64,000 nucleotides of DNA from Candidatus Sulfopaludibacter sp. SbA3. GTDB taxonomy: Bacteria; Acidobacteriota; Terriglobia; Bryobacterales; Bryobacteraceae. Location: NCBI GenBank assembly GCA_945893365.1, contig CAMDED010000004.1:1-64000 (forward strand), written 5' to 3'. The stretch's first letter is position 1. Each line of letters starts with the position of its first letter. The notes below the pieces were generated by a model that worked only from the letters and a program-made list of their open reading frames with translations, searched no databases and was not told the origin of the DNA. A program made the position numbers and the translations under genes. Shown in pieces: positions 49,281-57,857 of the stretch.

Positions 49281-52200
49281 TCAGAACATGAACTTCAGCG
49301 CAAGCTGCATTCGCCGCGGAGTTCGGGCCGAGATGATTTGTCCGAAACGGGCGTTCACCTGATTGCCGGCGGGATCGAAGCGGGCCGTCAGATCCAAACC
49401 GTCGAACTGGGCATGATTGAACGTGTTGTACGTTTCCCACCGAAGTTGGAACCGGTAGCGCTCGCGAAAGATCACGTTCTTGTACAGACCCATGTCCCAA
49501 TTGGCGATGCCGGGTCCGCGCAAATTGTTCCTCGCCGCGTTGCCGAGAGTTCCCCGGGCGGGCCGGGCGAACGCGGCGGTGTTGAAGAACTTGAACTGGT
49601 TCCGCTCACCCTTGGGAATCTCCGCTTTGGCCACCAGATCCGGGCGAATGGGCTCGTTCGGCGAGCCGCTAATATCCGCCCCATCCGTCGTAGTCACGAC
49701 AACCGCGAGCGGCGCCCCGCTCACGAAACTCGACATTCCGGTGAACTGCCAATTGTCCAGAACCTGCCGCGCGAAACCGTTCGACCAATACTGGCTGAGC
49801 TTGGGGATATCGTAAACCCAGTTCATGTTCACAATGTGAGTGCGATCGAACGCCGCACGTTCGTAATTTCTGGACTTGAAATCGAGATAGGGGCTAACCG
49901 CGCCGCCATCGCCGGTGCTCATCGTCTTCGACCAGGTCCACACCCCGCTGATTTGCAGTCCCTTCTGAAAACGCCTGTGTGCCTGAACCTGCAGTGAGTT
50001 GTAATTGGTATTGGCGTTGTAGGTGACGTAGTTGATGTTGCCGAAGCCTGGATAAGGCCGAATGAAATCGGGCGCGAGCGGACGGCCCGGATTCGTGGGG
50101 TCCTGATTCTGCGGCAGGAAATTCGCGCCCGGCCTCAGGCCGTTCAAATTTACGCTTTGCCGCAGATGCCGGCCGAGCGAACCGGCGTAGGCGACGTCCA
50201 GCAGCGTTCCGAAACCCAGGTCCCTTTGGACGCCAAGGCTGAAGCTCATGACGGTGGGCACTTCACCCGAGCGGGCGATCGCGTTCATGTTGCCCGGAAA
50301 GCGCGCGGCCCCCGCGGTCAACAGGTCTGCCGCGTATCCGTTAAAGCTCGTGGGAGTGAAAACGAACGGCGGATTCTCCGTGAATGGCAGAACGATGCTC
50401 GAGTCGTCGCGGTTATACGAAACGCCGAAGCCGCCGCGAACGGCGGTCTTGCCGTTCCCGAATGGATCGTAAGCAAAGCCGAACCGGGGTCCGTACTGCA
50501 CGCCGCGGTTTTCATAAAGGGCGCGCGGGTAGCTCTTGTTCTCGTTCGCGGCCACTACGCCGTTCAGGGGGTTGCCCCCCACAATCGAGCCGATAAGCGG
50601 CGCCGCCACCGTTTGACCTGTGACGGGGTTGCGTCCCACACGCTGTCCGCTGGCGTCGCGAATGGGTTGGACGAGGATCGCAGCTTTCGAAAAATCGTAG
50701 AAATCGGGATCGAACGAAGAAGCGCGGCCGTTCTTGTCGTACTGCGGCTCCACAATGGCAAAGCGCATTCCGTAATCGAACGTAAGCCTCCGTGCGACCT
50801 TCCACGTGTCCTGGCCATACCACTCGATATTCCAGAACCGCATATTGCCCTGCGGCCGGTTGTCGGATTCCGAGTAGGAACGGTAGACGCCGAGCAGTGC
50901 GTTCGAGTACGCCCAATTCGTATCCAAGGGATTGTTGACGTCGCGGCTGAAATCGAACGATCCATTAAAGACGGAAGCGCGCTTGGCAAACCGCTGCGTG
51001 CGATCCAGGTAAATGCCGGCCTTGATGTTGTGGGACCCCTGTATCTTCGTGACGCTGTCGCTGAGCTCCCACGTATTGTCCACGCCTCCGAACGGGTAGC
51101 GAGCCTCAAAAGCGATATTGGCGGCATTCGGCACGCCTCCGAAGCTGGATTGCGGAACCAGATTCAGCGGGTTGATTTCGGGGTTCCGTTGAGGCAGGTC
51201 GATTCCCAATTTGTTGCGAGCCACCTTGTCGACGTCTTCCTGCGACAGGGGCACTACGTTTTCGACGCTCCGAGTCAGACTGAAAGAGAATTCGTGGATC
51301 AGGCTGGGGCTAAGCGTATTCGTCATCGAGATCAACGCGCCTTTGGTCGGGTTCTTGTAGACGCTCGGCAGTAGCGCCCAGTTCCCGCCCTGGGCAGGGA
51401 CCCCATATCCGGCAGTTTGGTCTTGATTGTCGGTGATTCCCCGGAAATATACGCTGTGTTTCTCGTTGAACCGGTAGTCGATGCGAAACAGGGTTTCGTA
51501 TCGAGGCTGCTTGTACGTGCCGCCGGTCAAATAGTTCGCCGATCCGGTCGGATCCACGTAGTTGGGCTGTGGAAAGACGCCCAAGAGCTTTTGCGCGCCG
51601 GCGTTGATGCGGTTGGGCGGAATGACATTCCCGGGAAACGGCCCCGCGGCCACGGGGTCTCTGATCACGATCAGCCGCCTGTTCTGGTCGAGAGTTTGCG
51701 AGAAGTCGCCGGCGCGTTCGAGCGCGGTCGGCATCGTGAGGAGATTCTGGGCGTTCGGAAAGCTCTGCGGCAGGATCTCCTGCGAGACGAAGAAGAAAAG
51801 CTTGTCTTTGCCGGTATTGAATTTGCCGGGCGCCCACACCGGCCCGCCGACGTTGAACCCACTGAAGTCGTAACGGTAGCGCGGACGCGGCTGCCCGCGC
51901 TGATTGAAGAAATAGTTGTTCGCGTTCAACGCTTCGTTGCGCTTGAAGTAATAGCCAGATCCATGAAATTCGCGCGAACCGCCTTTGGTGATCAGATTCA
52001 CGGACGCGCCCGAGTTGCGGCCGTACTCGGCTTGATAATTGTTCAGCAGCACTTTCACTTCGGCGATGGAATCGACGCTCGGCGAAAGCTTGGTTGCCGT
52101 GCCCGATCCGCTGTTGAGATTGCTCGCGCCGTCGATGGCGAGGTTGTTCGTGCCCGGGCGATTGCCCTGAATCGCCATGTTGAAATTGAATCCGGCGGGC

Positions 52201-52700
52201 GATTCGTGCGAACTGAAGTCGGCCACCCCCGGCAGCGTTTGCAGGAGACCCAGGTAATCGCGCCCTATCAGCATCAAGTCGGTAACCTGTTTGTTCGTGA
52301 TCAGGCCTGAACGCTCCGCGCTGACCGTTTGCACGCTGGCCGAGACCCCCGTAACCGTGACGGTTTCACTCACCGCCCCGACCTGCAACGTCAGGCCTCC
52401 CACCGATCGCCGCTCGCCGGCCGTCAAAACGAGATCGGACTGTTCGAACTGTTTGAAGCCTTCTTTCGAGATGAGTAAACTGTAGGTCCCCGGCTGAAGA
52501 CCATTCGCGGTGAAATCGCCGCGGTCGTCCGTCTGGAGTTTGACCGAAGCGACCGTTGCTTTGTTTGAAATCGTGACGGAGGCGCCGGAAACAAGCTGGC
52601 CGCTTGTATCCCGCACCGCGCCGCTGATGGATCCAGTGACGTTCTGGGCCGCGCAAGGCAGCGCCAAGATCATCGCAAACGAGATCGCGCATGGCTTCAT
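49281..52700 (-). CDS. Oar-like TonB-dependent receptor with carboxypeptidase-regulatory domain
   Basis: The 1,139-residue protein has a signal peptide and a regulatory-like domain (SISGAVRDTSGQLVSGASVT). A plug follows (IAEVKVLLNNYQAEYGRNSG) and a beta-barrel ends TPRRMQLALKFMF. A GGGAGGACC ribosome site lies just upstream of the ATG. Its promoter must lie within the 3' end of the broken DUF1501 gene, whose stop is only 37 bases away. Substrate is unknown. Confidence 0.87.
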   Translation of the reverse strand: MKPCAISFAMILALPCAAQNVTGSISGAVRDTSGQLVSGASVTISNKATVASVKLQTDDRGDFTANGLQPGTYSLLISKEGFKQFEQSDLVLTAGERRSVGGLTLQVGAVSETVTVTGVSASVQTVSAERSGLITNKQVTDLMLIGRDYLGLLQTLPGVADFSSHESPAGFNFNMAIQGNRPGTNNLAIDGASNLNSGSGTATKLSPSVDSIAEVKVLLNNYQAEYGRNSGASVNLITKGGSREFHGSGYYFKRNEALNANNYFFNQRGQPRPRYRYDFSGFNVGGPVWAPGKFNTGKDKLFFFVSQEILPQSFPNAQNLLTMPTALERAGDFSQTLDQNRRLIVIRDPVAAGPFPGNVIPPNRINAGAQKLLGVFPQPNYVDPTGSANYLTGGTYKQPRYETLFRIDYRFNEKHSVYFRGITDNQDQTAGYGVPAQGGNWALLPSVYKNPTKGALISMTNTLSPSLIHEFSFSLTRSVENVVPLSQEDVDKVARNKLGIDLPQRNPEINPLNLVPQSSFGGVPNAANIAFEARYPFGGVDNTWELSDSVTKIQGSHNIKAGIYLDRTQRFAKRASVFNGSFDFSRDVNNPLDTNWAYSNALLGVYRSYSESDNRPQGNMRFWNIEWYGQDTWKVARRLTFDYGMRFAIVEPQYDKNGRASSFDPDFYDFSKAAILVQPIRDASGQRVGRNPVTGQTVAAPLIGSIVGGNPLNGVVAANENKSYPRALYENRGVQYGPRFGFAYDPFGNGKTAVRGGFGVSYNRDDSSIVLPFTENPPFVFTPTSFNGYAADLLTAGAARFPGNMNAIARSGEVPTVMSFSLGVQRDLGFGTLLDVAYAGSLGRHLRQSVNLNGLRPGANFLPQNQDPTNPGRPLAPDFIRPYPGFGNINYVTYNANTNYNSLQVQAHRRFQKGLQISGVWTWSKTMSTGDGGAVSPYLDFKSRNYERAAFDRTHIVNMNWVYDIPKLSQYWSNGFARQVLDNWQFTGMSSFVSGAPLAVVVTTTDGADISGSPNEPIRPDLVAKAEIPKGERNQFKFFNTAAFARPARGTLGNAARNNLRGPGIANWDMGLYKNVIFRERYRFQLRWETYNTFNHAQFDGLDLTARFDPAGNQVNARFGQIISARTPRRMQLALKFMF

Positions 52701-52737
52701 GGAAAGGTCCTCCCGAGTTGCCGTGCTTTATAATACA

Positions 52738-53983
52738 TCAAGTCAACAGTTCCCGAACGACTTCGCCGTGCACGCCGGTGAGGCGGCGGTCGATGCCATT
52801 GTGACGGAATGCCAGGCGGGTGTGATCGATGCCCAACAGGTGCAGAATTGTCGCATGCACGTCGTAGCAGTATGTGGGCTTTTGAACCGCTTTGTAAGAC
52901 CAGTCGTCCGTCGCGCCGTAGGCCACACCGCCCTTGATTCCACCTCCCGCAAGCCACGTCGTGAAGGCGAACGGATTGTGGTCGCAGCCCTTGGAGCCCT
53001 GACTGCACGGCATGCGGCCGAACTCGGTGGTCCAATGCACGATGGTGTCTTCGAGCAGTCCCCGCGCCTTTAGGTTTCTAATGAGCGCGGCGACGGGTTG
53101 ATCCATGCTCGTGCCCATATCGCCGTGATCCCTGGCGATGTCTTCGTGGCTGTCCCAATTGCGGCGCGGGAAGCCGTTGTCGGCACCGCTCCAGATTTGC
53201 ACGAAGCGCACGGCGCGCTCGAGCAAGCGCCGCGCCGTGAGGCATCGCCGGCCCATGTCGGCCGTGCGAGCGATTCAATTTCGCGAGCAAGTCCAGACCG
53301 TCCGCTTCGCTCTCCCGGGTGATGAACTTTGCGCTCTCCGGTGGAAACAAATCGTAGATCGGGTGCGGTGTCCCGACCCGGATCATCGTGCCCTGGTGCG
53401 CTGCGGGTAGAAATCCGGGCGACCAGTTGGCGGGTCCGTTGGGCGCGAAACCGCGAGGATCCGGCAAGACGACGAAGACCGGCAAGCTTCTGGTCGAGGG
53501 TGCGAGCGCGTATGAAATCCAAGCGCCTGCGCTGGGGTAACCGGGCAGGATGAAGCCCGTGTTCTGCATGAATGTGGCAGGGCCATGCACGTTCGATTTC
53601 GCGATCATGGCGTGAACGAACGCGATGTCGTCGGCGCAAGAGGCGATGTGCGGGATCAGGCCGCTCATCCAGCGGCCGCTTTGGCCGTGCTGCTTCCACT
53701 CCCAGGGGCTCTTCATCACGAGGCCGGGGATTGCTTTGAAACAGTTCAACCTTTTCGCCGGGGTCCCATGCTTCACCGCTCTTCTTTGAGGAGCAGGGGC
53801 TTGTAGTCGAACGTGTCGCATTGGCTGGCTGCGCCCGACATGAAGAGCTGGACGACGCGCTTGGCCTTGGCTGGATGGGTGCTTTCCCGCTTGCGCGAGC
53901 AGGCCCTCTTCGCTCATGCGCTGAGCCAACGTTATCCCGCCTAAACCTCCACCCGCTCTCCAGAGAAAGTTGCGCCGATCCAT
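52738..53983 (-). pseudogene. Broken DUF1501 gene (several frameshifts and an internal deletion)
   Basis: The 5' part encodes DRRNFLWRAGGGLGGITLAQ (a Tat signal), then shifts frame: the expected [20 protein letters not shown] is found one frame out at about 53775-53870. After ESPKSPWEWKQHG-like sequence the middle part is in frame up to LLAKLNRSH. The segment normally between there and MGRRCLTARRLLERAVRFVQ is missing, again with a frame change. The last 170 codons (TTEFGRMPCSQG, GGGIKGGVAYGA, YDVHATILHLLGIDH) are intact. The gene cannot make a full DUF1501 protein. Confidence 0.8.
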
Positions 53984-53995
53984 CTTAGGGCATCC

Positions 53996-54166
53996 TCAAT
54001 CGATAAACAGGAATTCGTTGCTGTTGAAAATCAGCCGGCACACATTCTCCAATCCATGCTTCTCCGCATGGGCGACGAGCATTCGCAATTCCTGTTCCCC
54101 CGGCTCGGCTTGGGGTGAAAGCGCGAGAGTGTGGCGTGGGAACGTCGGTCTGTCTTTGGCATGAGG
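53996..54166 (-). pseudogene. 3' remnant of a PSD1 (DUF1553) gene
   Basis: The last 56 codons of a DUF1553-type gene remain. They contain AHAEKHGLENVCRLIFNSNE and FLFID before the TGA at 53996-53998. The broken DUF1501 gene begins 12 bases downstream, the usual PSD1-DUF1501 order. The rest of the PSD1 gene is absent; the unrelated gene at 54199 comes next. Confidence 0.7.
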
Positions 54167-54198
54167 TCAACGTGGCCCCCGTGAGAGGCCCGAAACTG

Positions 54199-54987
54199 TC
54201 AAAAACGTCCGCCTCGGGGCGTCTTCGGCCTCTTTCGGGACCGAACAACCTGTGCTTTGCCGATCTGAACGGTCTCAGAGGGGTCTCCGGAGCTGCGATT
54301 AGCTTCGCTCGGTAATTTTTGTTCCGACTGCACGGGGCGGTTGGGCAGAACCGGCTTCAAGAGGGTGGGCGCTACGCTTAAGTCATTACTGGTCAAAGGG
54401 TTGTCGATTGTCTCCGGACTCGGTTCCGGCGGGATCGGCGTCGCGACAGGCTGTTCGGAAACAGGGTCCGGCGCTTCTCTGACCTCCTGTAACGGCTGGT
54501 TTTCTTCCGTCCAAGCTTCCTCCCGGCGGTCGTCGTCGCGCAGACGCATGAGGTTGTCCATGGCGCGCTGAAACATCCGCTGGAGACGGGCCTCGTAGCG
54601 ATGAAGGAGGTTGAAATCCGGCGTGGCCGAGAGTTGGGTAAAAGCATTGGCGGGGCGCATGGCGCGGTCATTGTCGCCTTGTTCTTGAATGTTGTATGTC
54701 AGGAGGTTGGTCTCCATGGCGCAAGCGCGGCGCATACGCCAAAAAGAGGAGACCATTTCTTCGATGAGGCCGTCTTCGACACCGTCGACGGGGAGGAAGC
54801 GGTCGCGGAACTGGCGATGGAGCTCTTCGAAGTCTTCGCGCATTTCATCGGGGAGCAGGACGCAACTGGCGAGGAGTCCATGGCGGTAGGCGTTTTGAGC
54901 GGAACGCGCGAGACCGGCGGGAGTTTTGCGGCCGCGGCCAAGAGCCCCGTTGGCACGGGCGGCTTCAAGTTTACGTAGAGAACTCAT
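54199..54987 (-). CDS. 'HGLLA' family protein of unknown function, partner of the terminase cassette
   Basis: The product of about 262 residues begins MSSLRKLEAARANGALGRGR and KTPAGLARSAQNAYRHGLLA. The N-terminal block of Lys/Arg/Asn-rich sequence ending in HGLLA is a recurrent acidobacterial and planctomycete family that lacks an assigned function. A central helical part carries ELHRQFRDRFLP and LIEEMVSSFWRMRR. The C-terminal third is Pro/Ser-rich and looks disordered. The ATG at 54987 has an AAGGTAC site and sits just after a TTGACA at 55022-55027. It diverges from a terminase-like gene pair; such proteins often occur beside those genes. Confidence 0.65.
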   Translation of the reverse strand: MSSLRKLEAARANGALGRGRKTPAGLARSAQNAYRHGLLASCVLLPDEMREDFEELHRQFRDRFLPVDGVEDGLIEEMVSSFWRMRRACAMETNLLTYNIQEQGDNDRAMRPANAFTQLSATPDFNLLHRYEARLQRMFQRAMDNLMRLRDDDRREEAWTEENQPLQEVREAPDPVSEQPVATPIPPEPSPETIDNPLTSNDLSVAPTLLKPVLPNRPVQSEQKLPSEANRSSGDPSETVQIGKAQVVRSRKRPKTPRGGRF

Positions 54988-55021
54988 GGTAAGTACCTTC
55001 TTAAGACCAGCGTACACCACG

Positions 55022-55027
55022 ATGTCA
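55022..55027 (-). promoter_or_regulatory. Possible -35 box before the HGLLA gene
   Basis: TTGACA on the minus strand lies 18 bases from TTAAGA, a weak -10, with the start codon a few bases further. The rest of 55028-55281 shows a 9-bp inverted repeat CTTGTGATC (55068-55076) / GATCACAAG (55177-55185), spaced about 100 bases apart, and no gene. Confidence 0.3.
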
Positions 55028-55281
55028 AGTGTTTATTTGTTAAGTATCTTTTTATCAGCTAGATAGACCTTGTGATCGGGTTTGATGGATTCCCCACGGC
55101 GTGGATGGCCGCGGTGAGTCCGATGGACTGATGGAAACGGCGGTCCGGCGAGGATCCGGAGTCGCCAGAAAATCTTGATCACAAGTTTTCAAAAGTATTT
55201 TGAGGCCGGTTATTCAACGAGATGGGAGGTTTTTGAGAGAACAAGGCGAATGGCCGCGTGTTAGGTTTCCAATGGGGGTTC

Positions 55282-56073
55282 ATGATCAGGAATTGGATCG
55301 TACAGGCCAGCAGAAAGGACTCCGCAAGAGACATCGGGGAAGCGGAACTGGGGCCTGCGGAGTGGGTGAGGACGAAGTTGGGATTCATTCCCGATCCGAT
55401 CCAGGCGCGTCTGTTGGAATCGTCGAGCAAGCGGGTGATTCTGAACTGCACGCGGCAATGGGGGAAATCCACGGTCACGGCGGCGAAGGCGGTACATCTG
55501 GCGGCAACGCGGCGCGACAGCCTGATTCTGGTGGTGAGCCCCGGCGAGCGTCAAAGCGGAGAGTTCCTGAGAAAGGCGGCGGGGTTCATGCGGCGGCTGG
55601 GCATGAAGGTGAAAGGGGACGGGGACAACGCGATGTCGCTGGCGTTTCGGAACGGGTCGCGGATCGTGGGGCTGCCAGGGAAGGAGGCGACGATCCGCGG
55701 ATTCTCGGCAGTGTCGCTGCTGGTTGTGGACGAAGCGGCGCGGGTGCCGGACGACATGTATATGGCGATCCGTCCGATGCTGGCGGTAAGCAACGGGACG
55801 CTGTGGCTGATGAGCACGCCGCACGGGAAGACAGGGTTCTTCCATGAGACCTGGATGAATGGGGGCGAGGCGTGGGAGCGGGTGAAAGTGACGGCGGAGG
55901 AGTGTCCGCGGATCTCGAAGGAGCATTTGAAAGAGGAGACGCGGGCGTTGGGGGCGCGGTGGTACCGGCAGGAATACATGTGCGAGTTCGAGGACACGGA
56001 GAGCGGGGTGTTCGACATGGCGAGTGTGCGAGCGGCGTTCAAGGACGACATCAAGCCGCTGGTGATCCCGTAG
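55282..56073 (+). CDS. Terminase-like large-subunit ATPase domain protein
   Basis: The product of about 263 residues is a stand-alone terminase ATPase: a Walker A-type TRQWGKST, a Walker B LLVVDEAA, the motif GLPGKEATIRGFSA and STPHGKTGFFHETW. In phage terminases this domain drives DNA packaging and is normally fused to a nuclease domain. Here it stops before it, and the next gene supplies that domain. No other phage head, portal or small-terminase gene is nearby, so this is a domesticated or orphan unit. ATG 55282 is chosen over a GTG at 55258. Confidence 0.8.
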   Translation: MIRNWIVQASRKDSARDIGEAELGPAEWVRTKLGFIPDPIQARLLESSSKRVILNCTRQWGKSTVTAAKAVHLAATRRDSLILVVSPGERQSGEFLRKAAGFMRRLGMKVKGDGDNAMSLAFRNGSRIVGLPGKEATIRGFSAVSLLVVDEAARVPDDMYMAIRPMLAVSNGTLWLMSTPHGKTGFFHETWMNGGEAWERVKVTAEECPRISKEHLKEETRALGARWYRQEYMCEFEDTESGVFDMASVRAAFKDDIKPLVIP

Positions 56074-56083
56074 GAGGTTGGGA

Positions 56084-56740
56084 ATGAGATCGGAATTTTT
56101 CACGGGTTTGGATCTGGGACAGAGCTGCGACTACACGGCGATGGCGGTGGTGGAGCGGACGGAAGAACCAGGGGAGTGGGATCACGTGGCGTTCGCGGCG
56201 AGGAAGATCGCGAGGTTGAAGCTGCGTCACTTGGAGCGGGTACCGTTGGGGACGCCGTATCCGGAAGTCGTGTCGCGGGTGGCGACGGTGATGGAGGCGT
56301 TGGAGAGGCTGGGGCGGCGTCATTTGCTGGCGGACGCGACGGGCGTGGGGCGTCCGGTGGTGGACCTTCTGAAACTCGCGAGGATGAAGTGCCAGTTGTG
56401 GCCGGTGACGATCACGGGCGGGGACACGGAACGGCAGGAGGGCGGGAGTTTCCGCGTGCCGAAGCGGGATCTGATTATCGGGTTGCAGGTGAATTTATCG
56501 GCGGGGGAGTTAGAGATCGCGAACGGGACGGAATGGGGCGGAGCGCTGTTGAAGGAGATGGCGGCGATGAAGGTGAGGATGAGGCGGTCGCGGGAGCAGT
56601 TCGGGGCCTACGAGGAAGGGGAGCATGACGATTTGGTGCTGGCGGTGTCGCTCGCGTGCTGGGGCGTGAGGAAGATGCATCGGCAAGTGGCTGGGGTTGT
56701 TGGGCACTGGATACGGGACGGCGGCGGGGCGGGGCTATAG
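56084..56740 (+). CDS. Terminase-like nuclease domain protein
   Basis: The product of about 218 residues has RNase H-like features: FFTGLDLGQSCDYTAMAVVE with Asp residues, LLADATGVGRPVVDLL, and YEEGEHDDLVLAVSLACWG with the acidic cluster. The same layout is found in terminase large-subunit nuclease domains. The ATG at 56084 has a GGAGG 6 bases before it and lies 10 bases after the ATPase gene stop. The two would together form a complete terminase motor as separate chains. Confidence 0.78.
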   Translation: MRSEFFTGLDLGQSCDYTAMAVVERTEEPGEWDHVAFAARKIARLKLRHLERVPLGTPYPEVVSRVATVMEALERLGRRHLLADATGVGRPVVDLLKLARMKCQLWPVTITGGDTERQEGGSFRVPKRDLIIGLQVNLSAGELEIANGTEWGGALLKEMAAMKVRMRRSREQFGAYEEGEHDDLVLAVSLACWGVRKMHRQVAGVVGHWIRDGGGAGL

Positions 56741-56897
56741 GATCGGAGAGCCAAGGAAACGGGTGCAAGCGTTCAGAAGTAATCCGACAATCTCAGGCAA
56801 CACGGAAAACAGGCGTCTGTCGGGAGTAATCTGTCAGCTTCCCACAACGGAACTTCTGGCCCTCGGTCTCGAAATGTATTCGGCGATCTTTAAAGAG

Positions 56898-57590
56898 TTA
56901 GGGAACGAGCGTGCCGGCGCTCCCGGCACTGCCTTGAGAGCGGCCGTATTGGTCGTCAATGGCTTTGATGGCCTCTACGATTCGCTCGGCGCGGTCCCCA
57001 TACTCCCGAAAGCCTTGCTCCAGATTTGCTATTACGGCATCTCGGTTCTCTGGGGTCAAATCTGAGAAGGTCTTGTCGTGCAGGGCCTGAGAGTGGGGAA
57101 CAAATTGATTACAGAGGTCCAGATGAAATTGTACGTGGAGCACCGCCCGTTGAAAAGCGATTGAGCAAATGGTCAAATCCGAGATCTGCGTTGCAATAAG
57201 AGGCAATGAGTATTGGCGAAGTGCTAGGCTGACGTTGGGTCTACTCATGGCCTTATCAATCGCAGCTCGTTGATCCTCGGGCAGGTTGCGAGCCCCCTTG
57301 ATTGCCTCAATCAATGCCTCTATTCGATCTGGTCCTTTGTATTTGTCGACCGTGGGAATGATTGCGTCGAGAAATTCATTGGTCACGGCCATTCTCCGAG
57401 CGCGGATTCTGTAAGCCACTATTGCCATGACATGCTGGAGGCCAAAAAGTTCGTCGAGGACGGCTCGCTCAAGGTCGCGGCGCCGATATCCCCGCCTGAT
57501 TCTGTCCGCAATTCCGGGCGAGACCAGCCCCATCAACCAGCCCAAAAGCAACAGGAGGAGTGGTCCGATGCTATTTAGGAACTCGATCAT
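56898..57590 (-). CDS. Membrane-anchored protein of unknown function
   Basis: The 230-residue protein has one N-terminal hydrophobic helix (PLLLLLLGWLMGLV) followed by a basic stretch (DRIRRGYRRRD). The remainder is predicted helical and cytoplasmic, ending in a Ser/Gly-rich tail. No family is recognised. It is convergent with the terminase nuclease gene, and the CBASS effector gene ends about 270 bases further on. Its position between a terminase cassette and a defence operon makes a role in a mobile or defence island possible, but nothing in the sequence proves it. Confidence 0.6.
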   Translation of the reverse strand: MIEFLNSIGPLLLLLLGWLMGLVSPGIADRIRRGYRRRDLERAVLDELFGLQHVMAIVAYRIRARRMAVTNEFLDAIIPTVDKYKGPDRIEALIEAIKGARNLPEDQRAAIDKAMSRPNVSLALRQYSLPLIATQISDLTICSIAFQRAVLHVQFHLDLCNQFVPHSQALHDKTFSDLTPENRDAVIANLEQGFREYGDRAERIVEAIKAIDDQYGRSQGSAGSAGTLVP

Positions 57591-57599
57591 GATGTCGGA

Positions 57600-57857
57600 T
57601 GCATTCTAGCACTGGACAGAATTGCGGAGCAGTGAAAAGGTGTACGAATGGCCCGCAAAACCGGCCGGATTCCGGGGTACGCACACGGAGCGCGCTTCCG
57701 CGCGCGACGCAAGCCGCAATGCGGCAACAAAGCCGTCCGACCCTGTCAGGGCGACGGTCTCCGACGGGCCGGCCGCACTACGGACAGCAAGGCCGACCGC
57801 AAAAACTCCGAGCCATCCGCACATTGACCAGTAATCGCCAGGGCCAGGAATTCCGGA
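57600..57857. repeat. Possible interspersed repeat (open in three frames)
   Basis: This GC-rich stretch lies between the membrane protein and the CBASS effector. It is free of stops for about 70-90 codons in two forward frames and one reverse frame, all of low-complexity composition. It includes a CCCTG-T-CAGGG stem near 57745. Such behaviour is typical of repeated non-coding DNA rather than genes. No single coding frame looks genuine. Confidence 0.3.

Noticed and set aside
55068-55185. 9-bp inverted repeat CTTGTGATC/GATCACAAG around the terminase promoter region
   Set aside because: Arms are about 100 bases apart; a match of this length is not unlikely by chance in 300 bases.
55261-56103. 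280-codon minus-strand frame opposite the terminase ATPase
   Set aside because: His/Pro/Arg-rich composition of a shadow; the plus-strand frame has Walker motifs.
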